Below are positions 1-7,126 of a DNA stretch of 64,000 bases, one piece after another. The stretch's first letter is position 1. The number at the start of each line of letters is the position of its first letter. The translations under genes and the position numbers were made by a program. The notes beneath the pieces were generated by a model. The model did no database searches. It was not told where the DNA came from and saw nothing but the letters and a program-made list of their open reading frames with translations. Source of the DNA: Bog-756 sp963776225 (GTDB lineage Bacteria > Actinomycetota > Acidimicrobiia > Acidimicrobiales > RAAP-2); assembly GCA_963776225.1 (NCBI GenBank), contig CAVZLL010000003.1, positions 310,001 to 374,000 of the forward strand. Direction: 5' to 3'.

Positions 1-519
1 AGACGTCCCGATCTGCTGATAGAAGGCTGGTGACAGTCCGAAGTTTTGTGCGAACTCCTTCCATTTCTTGCCGTCGTACACGAAGGACGTAGTGGTCGTA
101 TTCATGGTCATGCAAAAGTGAGGTGGTGCACAGGAGACGAAGGAGAGACCGTATCCTTGGAGTGGACAAAGGTAGTGGTTGATGCACCCCTTCCAATTCT
201 GACCGAGAACGGTGTTCTGTGACCATCTGTTGCCTTGAAACACGGTCACTGAGTTCCCCCGCTGGCTCGCATCACCATCGGGGTTGTAGGCACCGACAGC
301 AACGCAGAGGCTCGACAAGGCACAGGAGACCGCCCACACTTGGCCTCCTTGAGTCGCCGTGTTCGTCTCTCCGAGCCATGACCAGTGGGGGGCCTTGTCG
401 GCACTTGATGTGGTGAGAGATGTGCAGCCTGCGTCGACCAGCACCAGGCAGAGCATCGAGGTCGCCACGGCAAGGATGCGGACCAGAGAATCCCTGCGAG
501 GTGACCGCACCATCTCCAT
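1..519 (-). CDS. Secreted lipoprotein with Cys-containing repeats (3' end beyond window)
   Basis: An open frame of 173 codons runs off the left edge without a stop. It starts at an ATG at 519 and has an in-frame TAG four codons upstream, so no earlier start is possible. The N-terminus is a lipoprotein signal peptide: basic residues, a hydrophobic stretch, then the lipobox LVDAGC near residue 32. The mature part has two related segments, WAVSCALSSLCVAVG and LSFVSCAPPHFCMTM, each followed by a VTVFQGNRW or FVYDGKKW-like strand. This spacing of two Cys followed by a Trp-containing strand resembles repeats of secreted actinobacterial beta-propeller-like proteins (family knowledge; propeller fold is inferred). 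Function is unknown. It belongs to the surface-protein island. Confidence 0.7.
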   Translation of the reverse strand, partial: MEMVRSPRRDSLVRILAVATSMLCLVLVDAGCTSLTTSSADKAPHWSWLGETNTATQGGQVWAVSCALSSLCVAVGAYNPDGDASQRGNSVTVFQGNRWSQNTVLGQNWKGCINHYLCPLQGYGLSFVSCAPPHFCMTMNTTTTSFVYDGKKWKEFAQNFGLSPAFYQQIGTS

Positions 520-625
520 GAGGAGTTGCTAGCACGGACCGCCGTCAGATGACCGCCTCACCCACCCGGCGTGGTGGAGCACGCTGAACGATGATGTCGG
601 AATGGGCACTCTGAGGATTCGGGGG

Positions 626-1006
626 ATGAGACTGGCGGTCGTTCCAGCAGTTGGTCTTCTCGCAGTGGTGGGCGTGACTGGGTGTGGCTCCGGCTCAACG
701 TCTACTAGGGCACCGGAGGCTAGAGCTACGAGCACCCCGGCCAGTCCGACCACTTTGGGACCGGAAACAACTCTCTCCGCCGGTACGTTCACGGGCGGAA
801 AAGATGTTCCCGTTGGGTCGTATTACGTGTTCCCTCCCGAGGGTCAGTACGGGACCTTCACCGTCGGCTCCTCAAGCTTCGTTCTTGGAAATCCTGGCCC
901 TGGGGTTGCATCCGTCCATGTTCAGATCAAGAGCGGCGAGCACATCAGCGTCTCTGGCATGACCGACGTGTCCCTTGTACCGGTCGCTACTCCTGGGGGC
1001 CACTGA
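626..1006 (+). CDS. Small secreted lipoprotein
   Basis: The product is about 126 residues. I prefer the ATG at 626 over the in-frame ATG at 602, because GAGG at 613-616 sits about 9 nt upstream and the protein then begins directly with a signal peptide (MRLAVVPAVGLLAVVGVTGC, lipobox VTGC). A Ser/Thr/Pro linker follows. The C-terminal domain (GTFTGGKDVPVGSYYVFP, then a strand ending in HISVSGM) resembles the small 'G-x-DIPaGtY' domain found in many Gram-positive surface proteins. That match is from memory of the pattern. The gene is divergent from the lipoprotein at 1-519. Role unknown. Confidence 0.65.
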   Translation: MRLAVVPAVGLLAVVGVTGCGSGSTSTRAPEARATSTPASPTTLGPETTLSAGTFTGGKDVPVGSYYVFPPEGQYGTFTVGSSSFVLGNPGPGVASVHVQIKSGEHISVSGMTDVSLVPVATPGGH

Positions 1007-1072
1007 TTACACGGCTGCCCCACTCGTGCCGGTCGACCAGAGGGATAAGCGCCTCTGTCCCGGTGCTCCGAC

Positions 1073-1321
1073 TTACCTCTGAACTTGCCACCCGTGTGGA
1101 CCGTCTGTCCTGACCCACTTCTCAAGAGGGTCCAGGTCAACGATCTCTTGGCGGATGCCAATATTCTGCCTGTATCCGCCGCCTGCAAGGGCCATCACTC
1201 TGTCGGACGACCTCATGGCGGCATCGGAGGAATCGCACACTAGGAGCCAGGATTCAATGCAACGCTCACTGTCAAGGTGCTGGACGTACATCCGCTTCTC
1301 CGGGCCCAGGAGCTGTCCCAT
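1073..1321 (-). CDS. Hypothetical protein, 82 aa
   Basis: A short open frame whose composition is more protein-like than its alternatives (RMYVQHLDSERCIESWLLVC, then a D/E-rich tail). It is antisense to another short open frame at 1155-1337 of arginine/serine-rich composition, which I consider the shadow. No Shine-Dalgarno is obvious at the ATG. No signal peptide or membrane segment is visible and no family is recognised. It lies on the same strand as the hypothetical genes at 1443-1769 and 1939-2520. It could be a chance reading frame. Confidence 0.35.
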   Translation of the reverse strand: MGQLLGPEKRMYVQHLDSERCIESWLLVCDSSDAAMRSSDRVMALAGGGYRQNIGIRQEIVDLDPLEKWVRTDGPHGWQVQR

Positions 1322-1442
1322 CGCAAGTCGAGTTTAGGCCCAGGTTGACGACACGAACACCGGAGGCCGAGCCAAGGGAGCACCTCTAGGTGTGTCGCCT
1401 TCCCGGTGATCGGGCACAGGCTGAAAGGTCTCGTCTACCGGG

Positions 1443-1769
1443 CTACCGCTGTCTTGCGTTGACAGGAAAGTCGACAATCTTCGCCAAGGTTGGACGAAGG
1501 AACTCTCTGATCTTCGACCAGGGTGAGCGTCGCACTGGACTCTCGGTGGACTTCAGATCAACACGGGTCACAGCATCGCCCAGTGCTTCCGCCAGCAGGC
1601 CGATCAAGGCGGGAACCTCGGAAAGGTCGATGGGCGCTGACGCCACGCAGACCCCATCCCGCCAGTGGCTCAACACCACTTTGTTCTGCTTAGGGTGCCT
1701 CGTGACCCTGAGCGACGCTCCCTGACCTCTGCCGTCTGGGATCGTGATGCGATTCGGGGCGGCACCCAC
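1443..1769 (-). CDS. Hypothetical protein, 108 aa, GTG start
   Basis: The frame begins with GTG at 1769. The middle reads like a real soluble protein: LRVTRHPKQNKVVLSHWRDG, then APIDLSEVPALIGLLAEALG. This is a beta-hairpin followed by an amphipathic helix, a layout I have seen in small uncharacterised actinobacterial proteins. There is no signal peptide. The C-terminal third is Lys/Arg-rich. The upstream gap of about 170 bases contains a GC-rich hairpin (1838-1868). Function unknown. Confidence 0.55.
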   Translation of the reverse strand: MGAAPNRITIPDGRGQGASLRVTRHPKQNKVVLSHWRDGVCVASAPIDLSEVPALIGLLAEALGDAVTRVDLKSTESPVRRSPWSKIREFLRPTLAKIVDFPVNARQR

Positions 1770-1837
1770 GTATTTGAGTATGCACCCCTACGGCGAAGCT
1801 GTCGACCGACATGGTGCCGTTTAGCCGCAGTCGATAA

Positions 1838-1868
1838 CCGCCCCGCTCCTGATGTGATGAAGGGGCGG
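1838..1868 (-). terminator. GC-rich hairpin between two minus-strand genes
   Basis: CCGCCCC at 1838-1844 pairs with GGGGCGG at 1862-1868 around a 17-nt loop. It lies about 70 bases past the stop of the minus-strand gene at 1939-2520 and before the start at 1769. No T-tract follows in either direction, so termination is only a plausible role. Confidence 0.35.
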
Positions 1869-1938
1869 GGCCTCCGTCCCTCGTGAACGGCGATAGGAGA
1901 CACCTGGAGTTCGCCGAGACCGACACCGACTTAGCCGT

Positions 1939-2520
1939 CTAGTGAAGTGGAGTTTCAATCGCTGGTGTCGTTGCAGAAACCACTTCGACAAAGAGCAACC
2001 AGACCTCAAACACAACACCCGCTGCCGAATGTGGGACGAATCGCAGTAGCTGTCGGTTTGGATTCGCATCTCTCCAGGAGTTCAATCCCTCCCCGAGCGT
2101 CGATCCCCGGCGACGAAACTGCCCCTTGACGAGGACGAGCTTCTCAATCTGAAAGAGGCGACCCGTCGGCTTGTTGATACCTACGCACGACAAGGTCAGG
2201 TCAGCCACTATGCCTTGGCTTCGATTGATGATCAGGGATGGTATGTCGAGCAGCCCACGTTCACCTGTGAGCCATTCGTTGGTCTCTGCGACGAGATTCT
2301 CGGGGCGATAAGACCCGAACAGAGTGTGGCGGAGAGTGAAGGTCTTCGCATACGCATAGGGTACGACCTCGTCGTCCTCCGGTGCGATCCCCGAGGCGCA
2401 GTTGGGACATGGCTCGTCCAGCGATGGAACGAGCAACCCGCAGTCGGGACAGCGCTCATCGTCCACGAGGGGGATTATCGACACGGAGGACCCACCTCTG
2501 AAGTACTTCCGGTTGGTCAC
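1939..2520 (-). CDS. Hypothetical protein with N-terminal zinc ribbon, 193 aa
   Basis: The frame begins with GTG at 2520. Near residue 24 there is a two-knuckle zinc ribbon, CPDCGLLVPSLDEPCPNC, i.e. CxxC-x11-CxxC. The rest is predicted soluble, with alternating strands (TFTLRHTLFGSYRPEN, LIINRSQGIVADLTLSCVG) and a hydrophobic C-terminal segment (GVVFEVWLLFVEVV) that may pack against a partner or a membrane. I do not recognise a family. The zinc-binding role follows from the four cysteines. It sits in the accessory island and may be a cargo gene. Confidence 0.6.
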   Translation of the reverse strand: MTNRKYFRGGSSVSIIPLVDDERCPDCGLLVPSLDEPCPNCASGIAPEDDEVVPYAYAKTFTLRHTLFGSYRPENLVAETNEWLTGERGLLDIPSLIINRSQGIVADLTLSCVGINKPTGRLFQIEKLVLVKGQFRRRGSTLGEGLNSWRDANPNRQLLRFVPHSAAGVVFEVWLLFVEVVSATTPAIETPLH

Positions 2521-2562
2521 TGACGCTCACCCGCTGTTCGGGGTCAGTCGGCGGGGGATTGC

Positions 2563-2784
2563 TCAATCATGCCTGTGACGGTCGTCCTTCAGCGCCCATC
2601 CGACTGGCCGATCGGAATCGCTGCTGGCTGCGTCTGCTGTGCGACTTCGTTCTGTATCTCGTTGTCTCATCCCAGCAAGTGCGTGAATGAGGCCGATGAG
2701 GCAAGCAGAGAGTCCGAGGATCAGGAAGACAACTGATTCGACATCCGTCTGGCCCCCTGAGATCACGATCGCGTCCCGCCGAGA
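2563..2784 (-). pseudogene. 3' part of a small membrane-protein gene split by the IS256-type element
   Basis: Reading leftward out of the element the frame is open from the junction (SRRDAIVISGG) through a transmembrane helix (VVFLILGLSACLIGLIHALA) to a charged tail ending at 2563. By itself it has only a GTG start at 2766. The fragment on the other side of the element (4159-4475) is in a compatible frame and ends with another transmembrane helix. I therefore read the two as halves of one two-helix membrane protein interrupted by the insertion. No target-site duplication is seen. Confidence 0.55.
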
Positions 2785-4158
2785 GGTGTAACTCGAGCAC
2801 CGAGCTGAACCTCGACGCCGAACAGTGTGTCATGCGGTGATGGCCAGGGGCACCTCCAGGTCGTCGAGCTCGTCGGATCCGGCGTCGAGCAGGGCCATGG
2901 ACTCCTCGGAGAGGTAGCGACGCTCGGCGACGGCCCACTCATCGTGTTGTTCGACGAGCACGGCGGTGACCAGCCGCATGATCGAGGCGTCGTTGGGGAA
3001 GATGCCCACGACGTTGGTGCGCCGCTTGATCTCGGCGTTCACCCGCTCGAGGGGGTTGGTCGACCACAGCTTGGTCCAGTGCGGCGAGGGGAACGCCGGC
3101 GAAGGCGAGCAGGTCCTCGCCGGCATCCTCGAGCTTGTCGGCCACGTCGGGGAACTGGGGCCGGAGGGTGGCGGCGACCTCGCCGAGCTGGGCTCGCACG
3201 TGGCGACGGTCGGGCTGGGCGAAGATCGTCCGGATGGCGGCCGCCACCATCTGGGACTTGGCCCGAGGGACACTTGGCCAGGGCGTTGCGCAGGAAGTGG
3301 ACCCGGCACCGCTGCCAGGAGGCCCCGACGAAGACCTTGGCGATGGCCTCCTTCAGCCCGAGGTGGTGATCGGAGATGACCAGCTTCACGTCACCCGAGC
3401 CCTCGGGCCCGCAGGCCCTTCAGGAAGGCGGTCCAGAAGGCCCCGTCCTCCGAGTCGCCGACGTCGATGCCGAGCACCTCCCGGTCGCCGGTGGCCGACA
3501 CGCCGGTGACGACGACCACCGCCCGGGACACCACTCGGCCCTTCACCCGCCCCTTCACGTAGGTGGCGTCGCAGAACAGGTAGGGGAAGCCCACGTGGCC
3601 GAGGGGCCGGGTGCGGAAGGACTCCAGGTCCTTGTCGAGCTCGCGTGCAGATCCGGCTGACCTCGGACTTGGACATCCCCGAAGGAGCCCCAGGGCCTGG
3701 ACCAGGTCGTCGACCTTCCGGGTCGACACCCCATGGACGTAGGCCTCCATGACCACGGCGAACAGGGCCCGGTCGATGCGCCGCCGCCGCTCCAAGATGG
3801 AGGGGAAGAAGCTGCCCCTGGCGGAGCTTCGGGATGGCGAGGTCCACGTCCCCGGCCTTGGTCGAGAGCACCCTGGAACGGTGCCCGTTTCGCTGGGTGG
3901 TGCGGGTGTCGCTGCGCTCGTAGGGGGCGGCGCCGATGGCTTCGGTCGCCTCCACCTCGATGAGGGCCTGGAGCACGAACTCCACCGAGCTGCCGGATCT
4001 TGTCGACGTCGCCACCGGCTCGCGAGCGCGTCGAGCAGTGCATAGGGGTCAAAATCAGACTGGGCCACCGGGGTGATCTCCTTTGTCGTGCCTTGCTAGG
4101 GACACGTCGAGGATCACTCCGGTGGTCCACTACCTGGTGGACCCCGCCGAACTACACC
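2785..4158 (-). mobile_element. Decayed IS256-family insertion sequence
   Basis: Length is about 1.37 kb, usual for the family. The left end reads GGTGTAACTCGAGC at 2785. The reverse complement of the right end reads GGTGTAGTTCGGCG and finishes at 4158. They match at the first six bases and again at TCG. The single encoded transposase is frameshifted. The flanks (CCCGCCGAGA left, ACTTCAGGGG right) are not duplicated, so either the ends are slightly different from my call or the flanks have rearranged. Confidence 0.65.
2830..4068 (-). pseudogene. IS256-family (MULE-type) transposase, multiple frameshifts
   Basis: The protein can be followed only by changing frame at least four times. The pieces are an N-terminus with LQALIEVEATEAIGAAPYER, a middle with VSTRKVDDLVQALG, the first catalytic Asp in FCDATYVKGR, the second Asp in LVISDHHLGLKEAI, and the C-terminus TNPLERVNAEIKRRTNVVG with the catalytic Glu. 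These are the DDE landmarks of IS256 transposases. The gene must be inactive if the sequence is right. Frameshifts in other genes of this window mean that part of the damage could be sequencing error. Confidence 0.85.
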
Positions 4159-4475
4159 ACTTCAGGGGACGCCAACGAGATCACCAAGGCAAACAGCATG
4201 AACACGAGGCAGAAGGACGCTTGCAGCAGCCACATCCTGGCAACGAGAGCTTGTGCCGCATAGCAAGCCCCATACCGTTCGGAGGTCTTGCAGAGGAAGG
4301 AGTCCGGTCCAGCGGCAACCTGTCTGCTGATCACTCGCCTCCAGAGGAGTCGATCAACAGGGTTGAGGCATTGGAGGACCTTCTGATCAAGAGGGCGTTC
4401 GCTTGCCAACTCTTCCATGAGTGAACTATCGACCGATCCAGGACCTGCTGGAGGCCCAGTTATCCGCACGCCCAT
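4159..4475 (-). pseudogene. 5' part of a small membrane-protein gene truncated by the IS256-type element
   Basis: The frame is open from upstream; I chose the ATG at 4475 (MGVRITGPP), with another ATG at 4418. It encodes a hydrophilic N-terminal region (LDQKVLQCLNPVDRLLWRRV) and one transmembrane helix (LLQASFCLVFMLFALVISLA). The last codons before the element encode SPEV. The apparent stop TAG is made by the GTGTAG of the element end itself. The missing C-terminal half is the fragment at 2563-2784. No family recognised. Confidence 0.55.
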
Positions 4476-4492
4476 AGGTGCCTGGTTGCGGG

Positions 4493-4580
4493 TCACCCCT
4501 TCGCCGGAGTGACATGGACCTGTCGAACGTCCTCCAGTCCCCCGGCGTGGCCGTCGCACGAGAAGAGCCGCATCCGACGC
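4493..4580 (-). pseudogene. Truncated copy (C) of the small Cys/His protein
   Basis: The reading RRMRLFSCDGHAGGLEDVR is followed by a short tail and a TGA at 4493. It is the C-terminal third of the protein encoded intact at 10915-11175 (RRMRLYSCDGHLEGLEDVR). An in-frame TGA lies just upstream, so the N-terminal two thirds are gone. It lies between the collagen-like gene and the IS-truncated gene. Confidence 0.6.
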
Positions 4581-4613
4581 TGCTGGTTAGGTCACTGGGA
4601 CGATTCCTTCAAG

Positions 4614-5384
4614 TCAGCCAGTCATCGTTTCAGTCGTGAGCTGCCACAGGCCGGGGTTGATGACGCAGGACGAGCCGGAATCAGTCTCGACTTGAATCGA
4701 CACGGTAACGGAGTCAGTAGTCGACACCGGCAAGGAGTCCTCGACGGTCGTCGAAAGCTCCGCTTGGCTGGACCCAACCGGCGGGTATGCCGCTAATGGA
4801 CCGGATGCCCCTGCGCCTCCGTTCCATACAACCCGTGCGTACTTCCGACCTGTTCCGAAGCACGAGACTGATGCCCAGAACCGGGTACTGATGATTGCCG
4901 GAGCGACTTGGGGGGTTACAACGATCGAGGCCCCAGGTAGGTCCGTCCAGACGCCACTGGTTGAGAACGAATCCTGCTGGGAGTTCTGGACCAGTGATGT
5001 CCCCGTGATTGGGCTTGATGCGCCTGGAGGTCCCTGGGGACCAGTGGCTCCTGTTACTCCCATCGGTCCCTGCGCACCAGTCGCTCCCGCCGAACCAGCC
5101 GCTCCGACTGGACCCTGCAGCCCGGTCGCACCGGTCGCTCCCTGCGGCCCCACCGAGTTCCATGAGATGACCTTGTAGCTCGGGTACGGGGCCGGGCAAG
5201 TTGGTGACTTGACTTCGACTTTCGACAGCGTCCCTGTTTTCGCTTGAAGGCAGGCGTAGTAGGTCGTACTCGTCCCGCTCGCTCCTGCCATCTGTACGAC
5301 CCCGTAGGTCGCCCCGCCGAGGAGGAATGCCGCCACCAGGGCGACGACTATCGCAATCCGATTACCTTGGCCGTTCTTCTGCAT
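4614..5384 (-). CDS. Membrane-anchored or secreted collagen-like protein, 256 aa
   Basis: The ATG at 5384 is preceded by GGGAGGG about 7 nt upstream, so I prefer it over the longer ATG at 5420. Residues 9-33 form a signal anchor (IAIVVALVAAFLLGG). Residues 42-76 contain YYACLQAKTG, two spaced Cys and KVISWN, the small domain that often precedes collagen repeats in actinobacteria. Residues 79-121 are about 14 Gly-X-Y triplets (GPQGATGATGLQGPVG onward). The C-terminal 130 residues are a beta-rich globular domain with two Cys. A surface trimer is the likely form (inference). The stop overlaps a repeat region shared with other parts of the island. Confidence 0.8.
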   Translation of the reverse strand: MQKNGQGNRIAIVVALVAAFLLGGATYGVVQMAGASGTSTTYYACLQAKTGTLSKVEVKSPTCPAPYPSYKVISWNSVGPQGATGATGLQGPVGAAGSAGATGAQGPMGVTGATGPQGPPGASSPITGTSLVQNSQQDSFSTSGVWTDLPGASIVVTPQVAPAIISTRFWASVSCFGTGRKYARVVWNGGAGASGPLAAYPPVGSSQAELSTTVEDSLPVSTTDSVTVSIQVETDSGSSCVINPGLWQLTTETMTG

Positions 5385-5515
5385 GACGGGCCCTCCCTGC
5401 ATCCGGCCCCGTGGTGGCACGGTACACCTGAGAGTGCGTGGGCAGGAGGGGCGAAGGTCACATGTGTTGTCAGGTGCCCCAATATCGGGCTAGGGGTGAC
5501 CTTTGCCGTTGCCGG

Positions 5516-5653
5516 TCAGCCCCTCGTCGGCGTGAAACTGACTGGCCGAATGTCTTCAAGTCCCTCGACGTGACCGTCGCAGGAGTAGACACGAGCAACC
5601 ATCCTCCAACAGATGCCTGGCTCAGCCCTCACGGCCTCGGCGTAGTACTCCAC
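5516..5653 (-). pseudogene. Internally deleted copy (A) of the small Cys/His protein
   Basis: From GTG 5653 the frame gives 45 residues: VEYYAEAVRAEPGICWRM, then VYSCDGHVEGLEDIRPVS and a short tail to TGA at 5516. Compared with the intact copy at 10915-11175 the middle, with the second conserved Cys, is missing by an in-frame deletion of roughly 33 residues. The upstream box TACCCT-GGCCCG-GTG is the same leaderless promoter layout as in the intact copy. Confidence 0.6.
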
Positions 5654-5682
5654 CGGGCCAGGGTAGGACCAGGCGGTGACCG

Positions 5683-5779
5683 GTGCCCAGCCCCTCCGAG
5701 GGCGAGTCCCGACCGCCTGATCCTGGGTCCCGTGGGTGTGGACCCAGAGCGTCAGACCCGGATCGGCCGTTCTGAGGGT
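5683..5779 (-). pseudogene. C-terminal remnant of a tyrosine recombinase
   Basis: The reading TADPGLTLWVHTHGTQDQAV matches the end of the recombinase at 6538-7066 (HADPALTLRVYTHGTEDQAV). The nucleophilic Tyr is replaced by His, and no in-frame stop separates it from the following small Cys/His protein remnant. Nothing recognisable of the rest of the catalytic domain is seen. It shows that the recombinase and the small protein were neighbours. Confidence 0.6.
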
Positions 5780-5843
5780 CAGGCAGCTCGATTGTCCTGG
5801 CCTTGGCTACGGTGCAGCTCGCCGGAGAAACGATCTGGGGGAG

Positions 5844-6530
5844 ATGGCGTTGAGGCAAAGAACCGGACTGATGTGCATGACGGCCGTGGTCGCATGCCTC
5901 CTGAGTGCCTGTTCCAGCGGGACTGCGGCCGTCACAACGCCTCAACATGCACCCAGCACGACGACATCGTCATCAGTCGCCCCGACGACAAACGCACCGG
6001 CTACAACGGCACCCCCGACGACGACTGCCCCGCCGCCCACGACCACCGCACCGACAACTCCACCGCCACCGACGATCACTGGCTATGGAGCCACACTCGC
6101 CGAGTGGAACGCCAGCCACGTCAAGGACCCGAACTACCTGTCCTTCCCCGCCTACGGCCCCATCGTCCAAACGCCAGGTGGTCCCACACCGCAGTTCATC
6201 GAGGTTCAGAACGATGGTCGGCACATCGTCCAGTTCATCGAGTCGTTGCCAGAGGGCACATCGCTGGCAGCGGCTCAGTCGGCGACACTGGCCCAGCTAC
6301 CCGCCGACACCGTTCAAGGGGCATTCGACATCTCTAACCAGAACGGCTCCTGTGCGTTCTGGAAACTCACCAGTGCCGCACTTGCAGCAGCGATGGTTGG
6401 AGTGAGCAACGGCAAGGTAGTGGTGGAGATGGCTTATGACGATTCCAGTGGCTCTCCCACTTACCGACCGTCCGACATCAACACGATCACCATTGAGCAG
6501 GGCCAGAACGACTCGACGGGCACCTGCTGA
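5844..6530 (+). CDS. Secreted lipoprotein with Thr/Pro-rich stalk
   Basis: The frame is open from 5736, but the lipoprotein signal MALRQRTGLMCM..VVACLLSAC (lipobox LLSAC) puts the start at ATG 5844; a purine-rich GGGGGAG touches it directly. In-frame ATGs at 5871 and 5877 are alternatives. After the lipid-attachment Cys comes a Ser/Thr/Pro stalk of about 55 residues (TTNAPATTAPPTTTAPPP), then a domain of about 140 residues (GYGATLAEWNASHVKDP, YGPIVQTPGG, FIESLPEGTSLAAAQS) ending in a Cys. No family recognised. The stalk suggests that the domain is held away from the membrane. Confidence 0.75.
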   Translation: MALRQRTGLMCMTAVVACLLSACSSGTAAVTTPQHAPSTTTSSSVAPTTNAPATTAPPTTTAPPPTTTAPTTPPPPTITGYGATLAEWNASHVKDPNYLSFPAYGPIVQTPGGPTPQFIEVQNDGRHIVQFIESLPEGTSLAAAQSATLAQLPADTVQGAFDISNQNGSCAFWKLTSAALAAAMVGVSNGKVVVEMAYDDSSGSPTYRPSDINTITIEQGQNDSTGTC

Positions 6531-6537
6531 CCGGTGC

Positions 6538-7066
6538 TCAGGCCCCGAAGGAGAGTCCCATCTCCAACGATGCTGCCGCAGCGACCGCCTGGTCCTCGGT
6601 CCCGTGGGTGTAGACCCTCAGTGTCAGAGCCGGATCGGCATGTCCAAGACGGTCAGCGACGGTGCGGGCATGGTGACCAGCCCGGAACATCTCTGTGGCC
6701 GTGTAGTGCCGCAGATCGTGGAACCGGTACGGCCAGCTGTCCTTCGGTCGCAGCTTCTTGCCAGCCTTCTTGGCTGGCACCTCCATCCGACGACACAACC
6801 GGCTGAACGCCTGTGTGATTGTGCTCGGGTTCATCGGAAGTGATCCGTCGATAGCGGGGGAGAGCACGCAGGCGTCATCCACCAGTTCGACCTCGGCCAG
6901 GTGCAGCCGCATCGAGCATCCGTTGATGGCGTTCGGTCAAGACCAAGATGGCGTGGTCGTAGAGGTCGGTGACAGCACAGGTCCAGCCTGGCCATAGTTG
7001 TTCTGTTACCGACCGTGGCCAGACGAACACAGAGGGATTGCATCGCTCGTCCAAGAGCGGTCGCAC
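6538..7066 (-). pseudogene. Tyrosine recombinase (phage-type integrase) C-terminal half, frameshifted
   Basis: The last 124 residues (from 6912) contain three integrase landmarks: FHDLRHYTATEMF (box with His and Arg), VADRLGHADPALTL (second His) and RVYTHG with the Tyr nucleophile. Upstream the homology continues in another frame (TDLYDHAILVLTERHQRM), so there is a frameshift near 6915. The first catalytic Arg box and the N-terminal DNA-binding domain are absent, so it cannot be active. It is convergent with the lipoprotein gene, whose stop is 8 bases away. Confidence 0.75.
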
Positions 7067-7126
7067 AGCCCATGAACTACCGTTCCATGACTGGCAAATC
7101 GGGGACGGCGGACGAGGAGGCGAACC

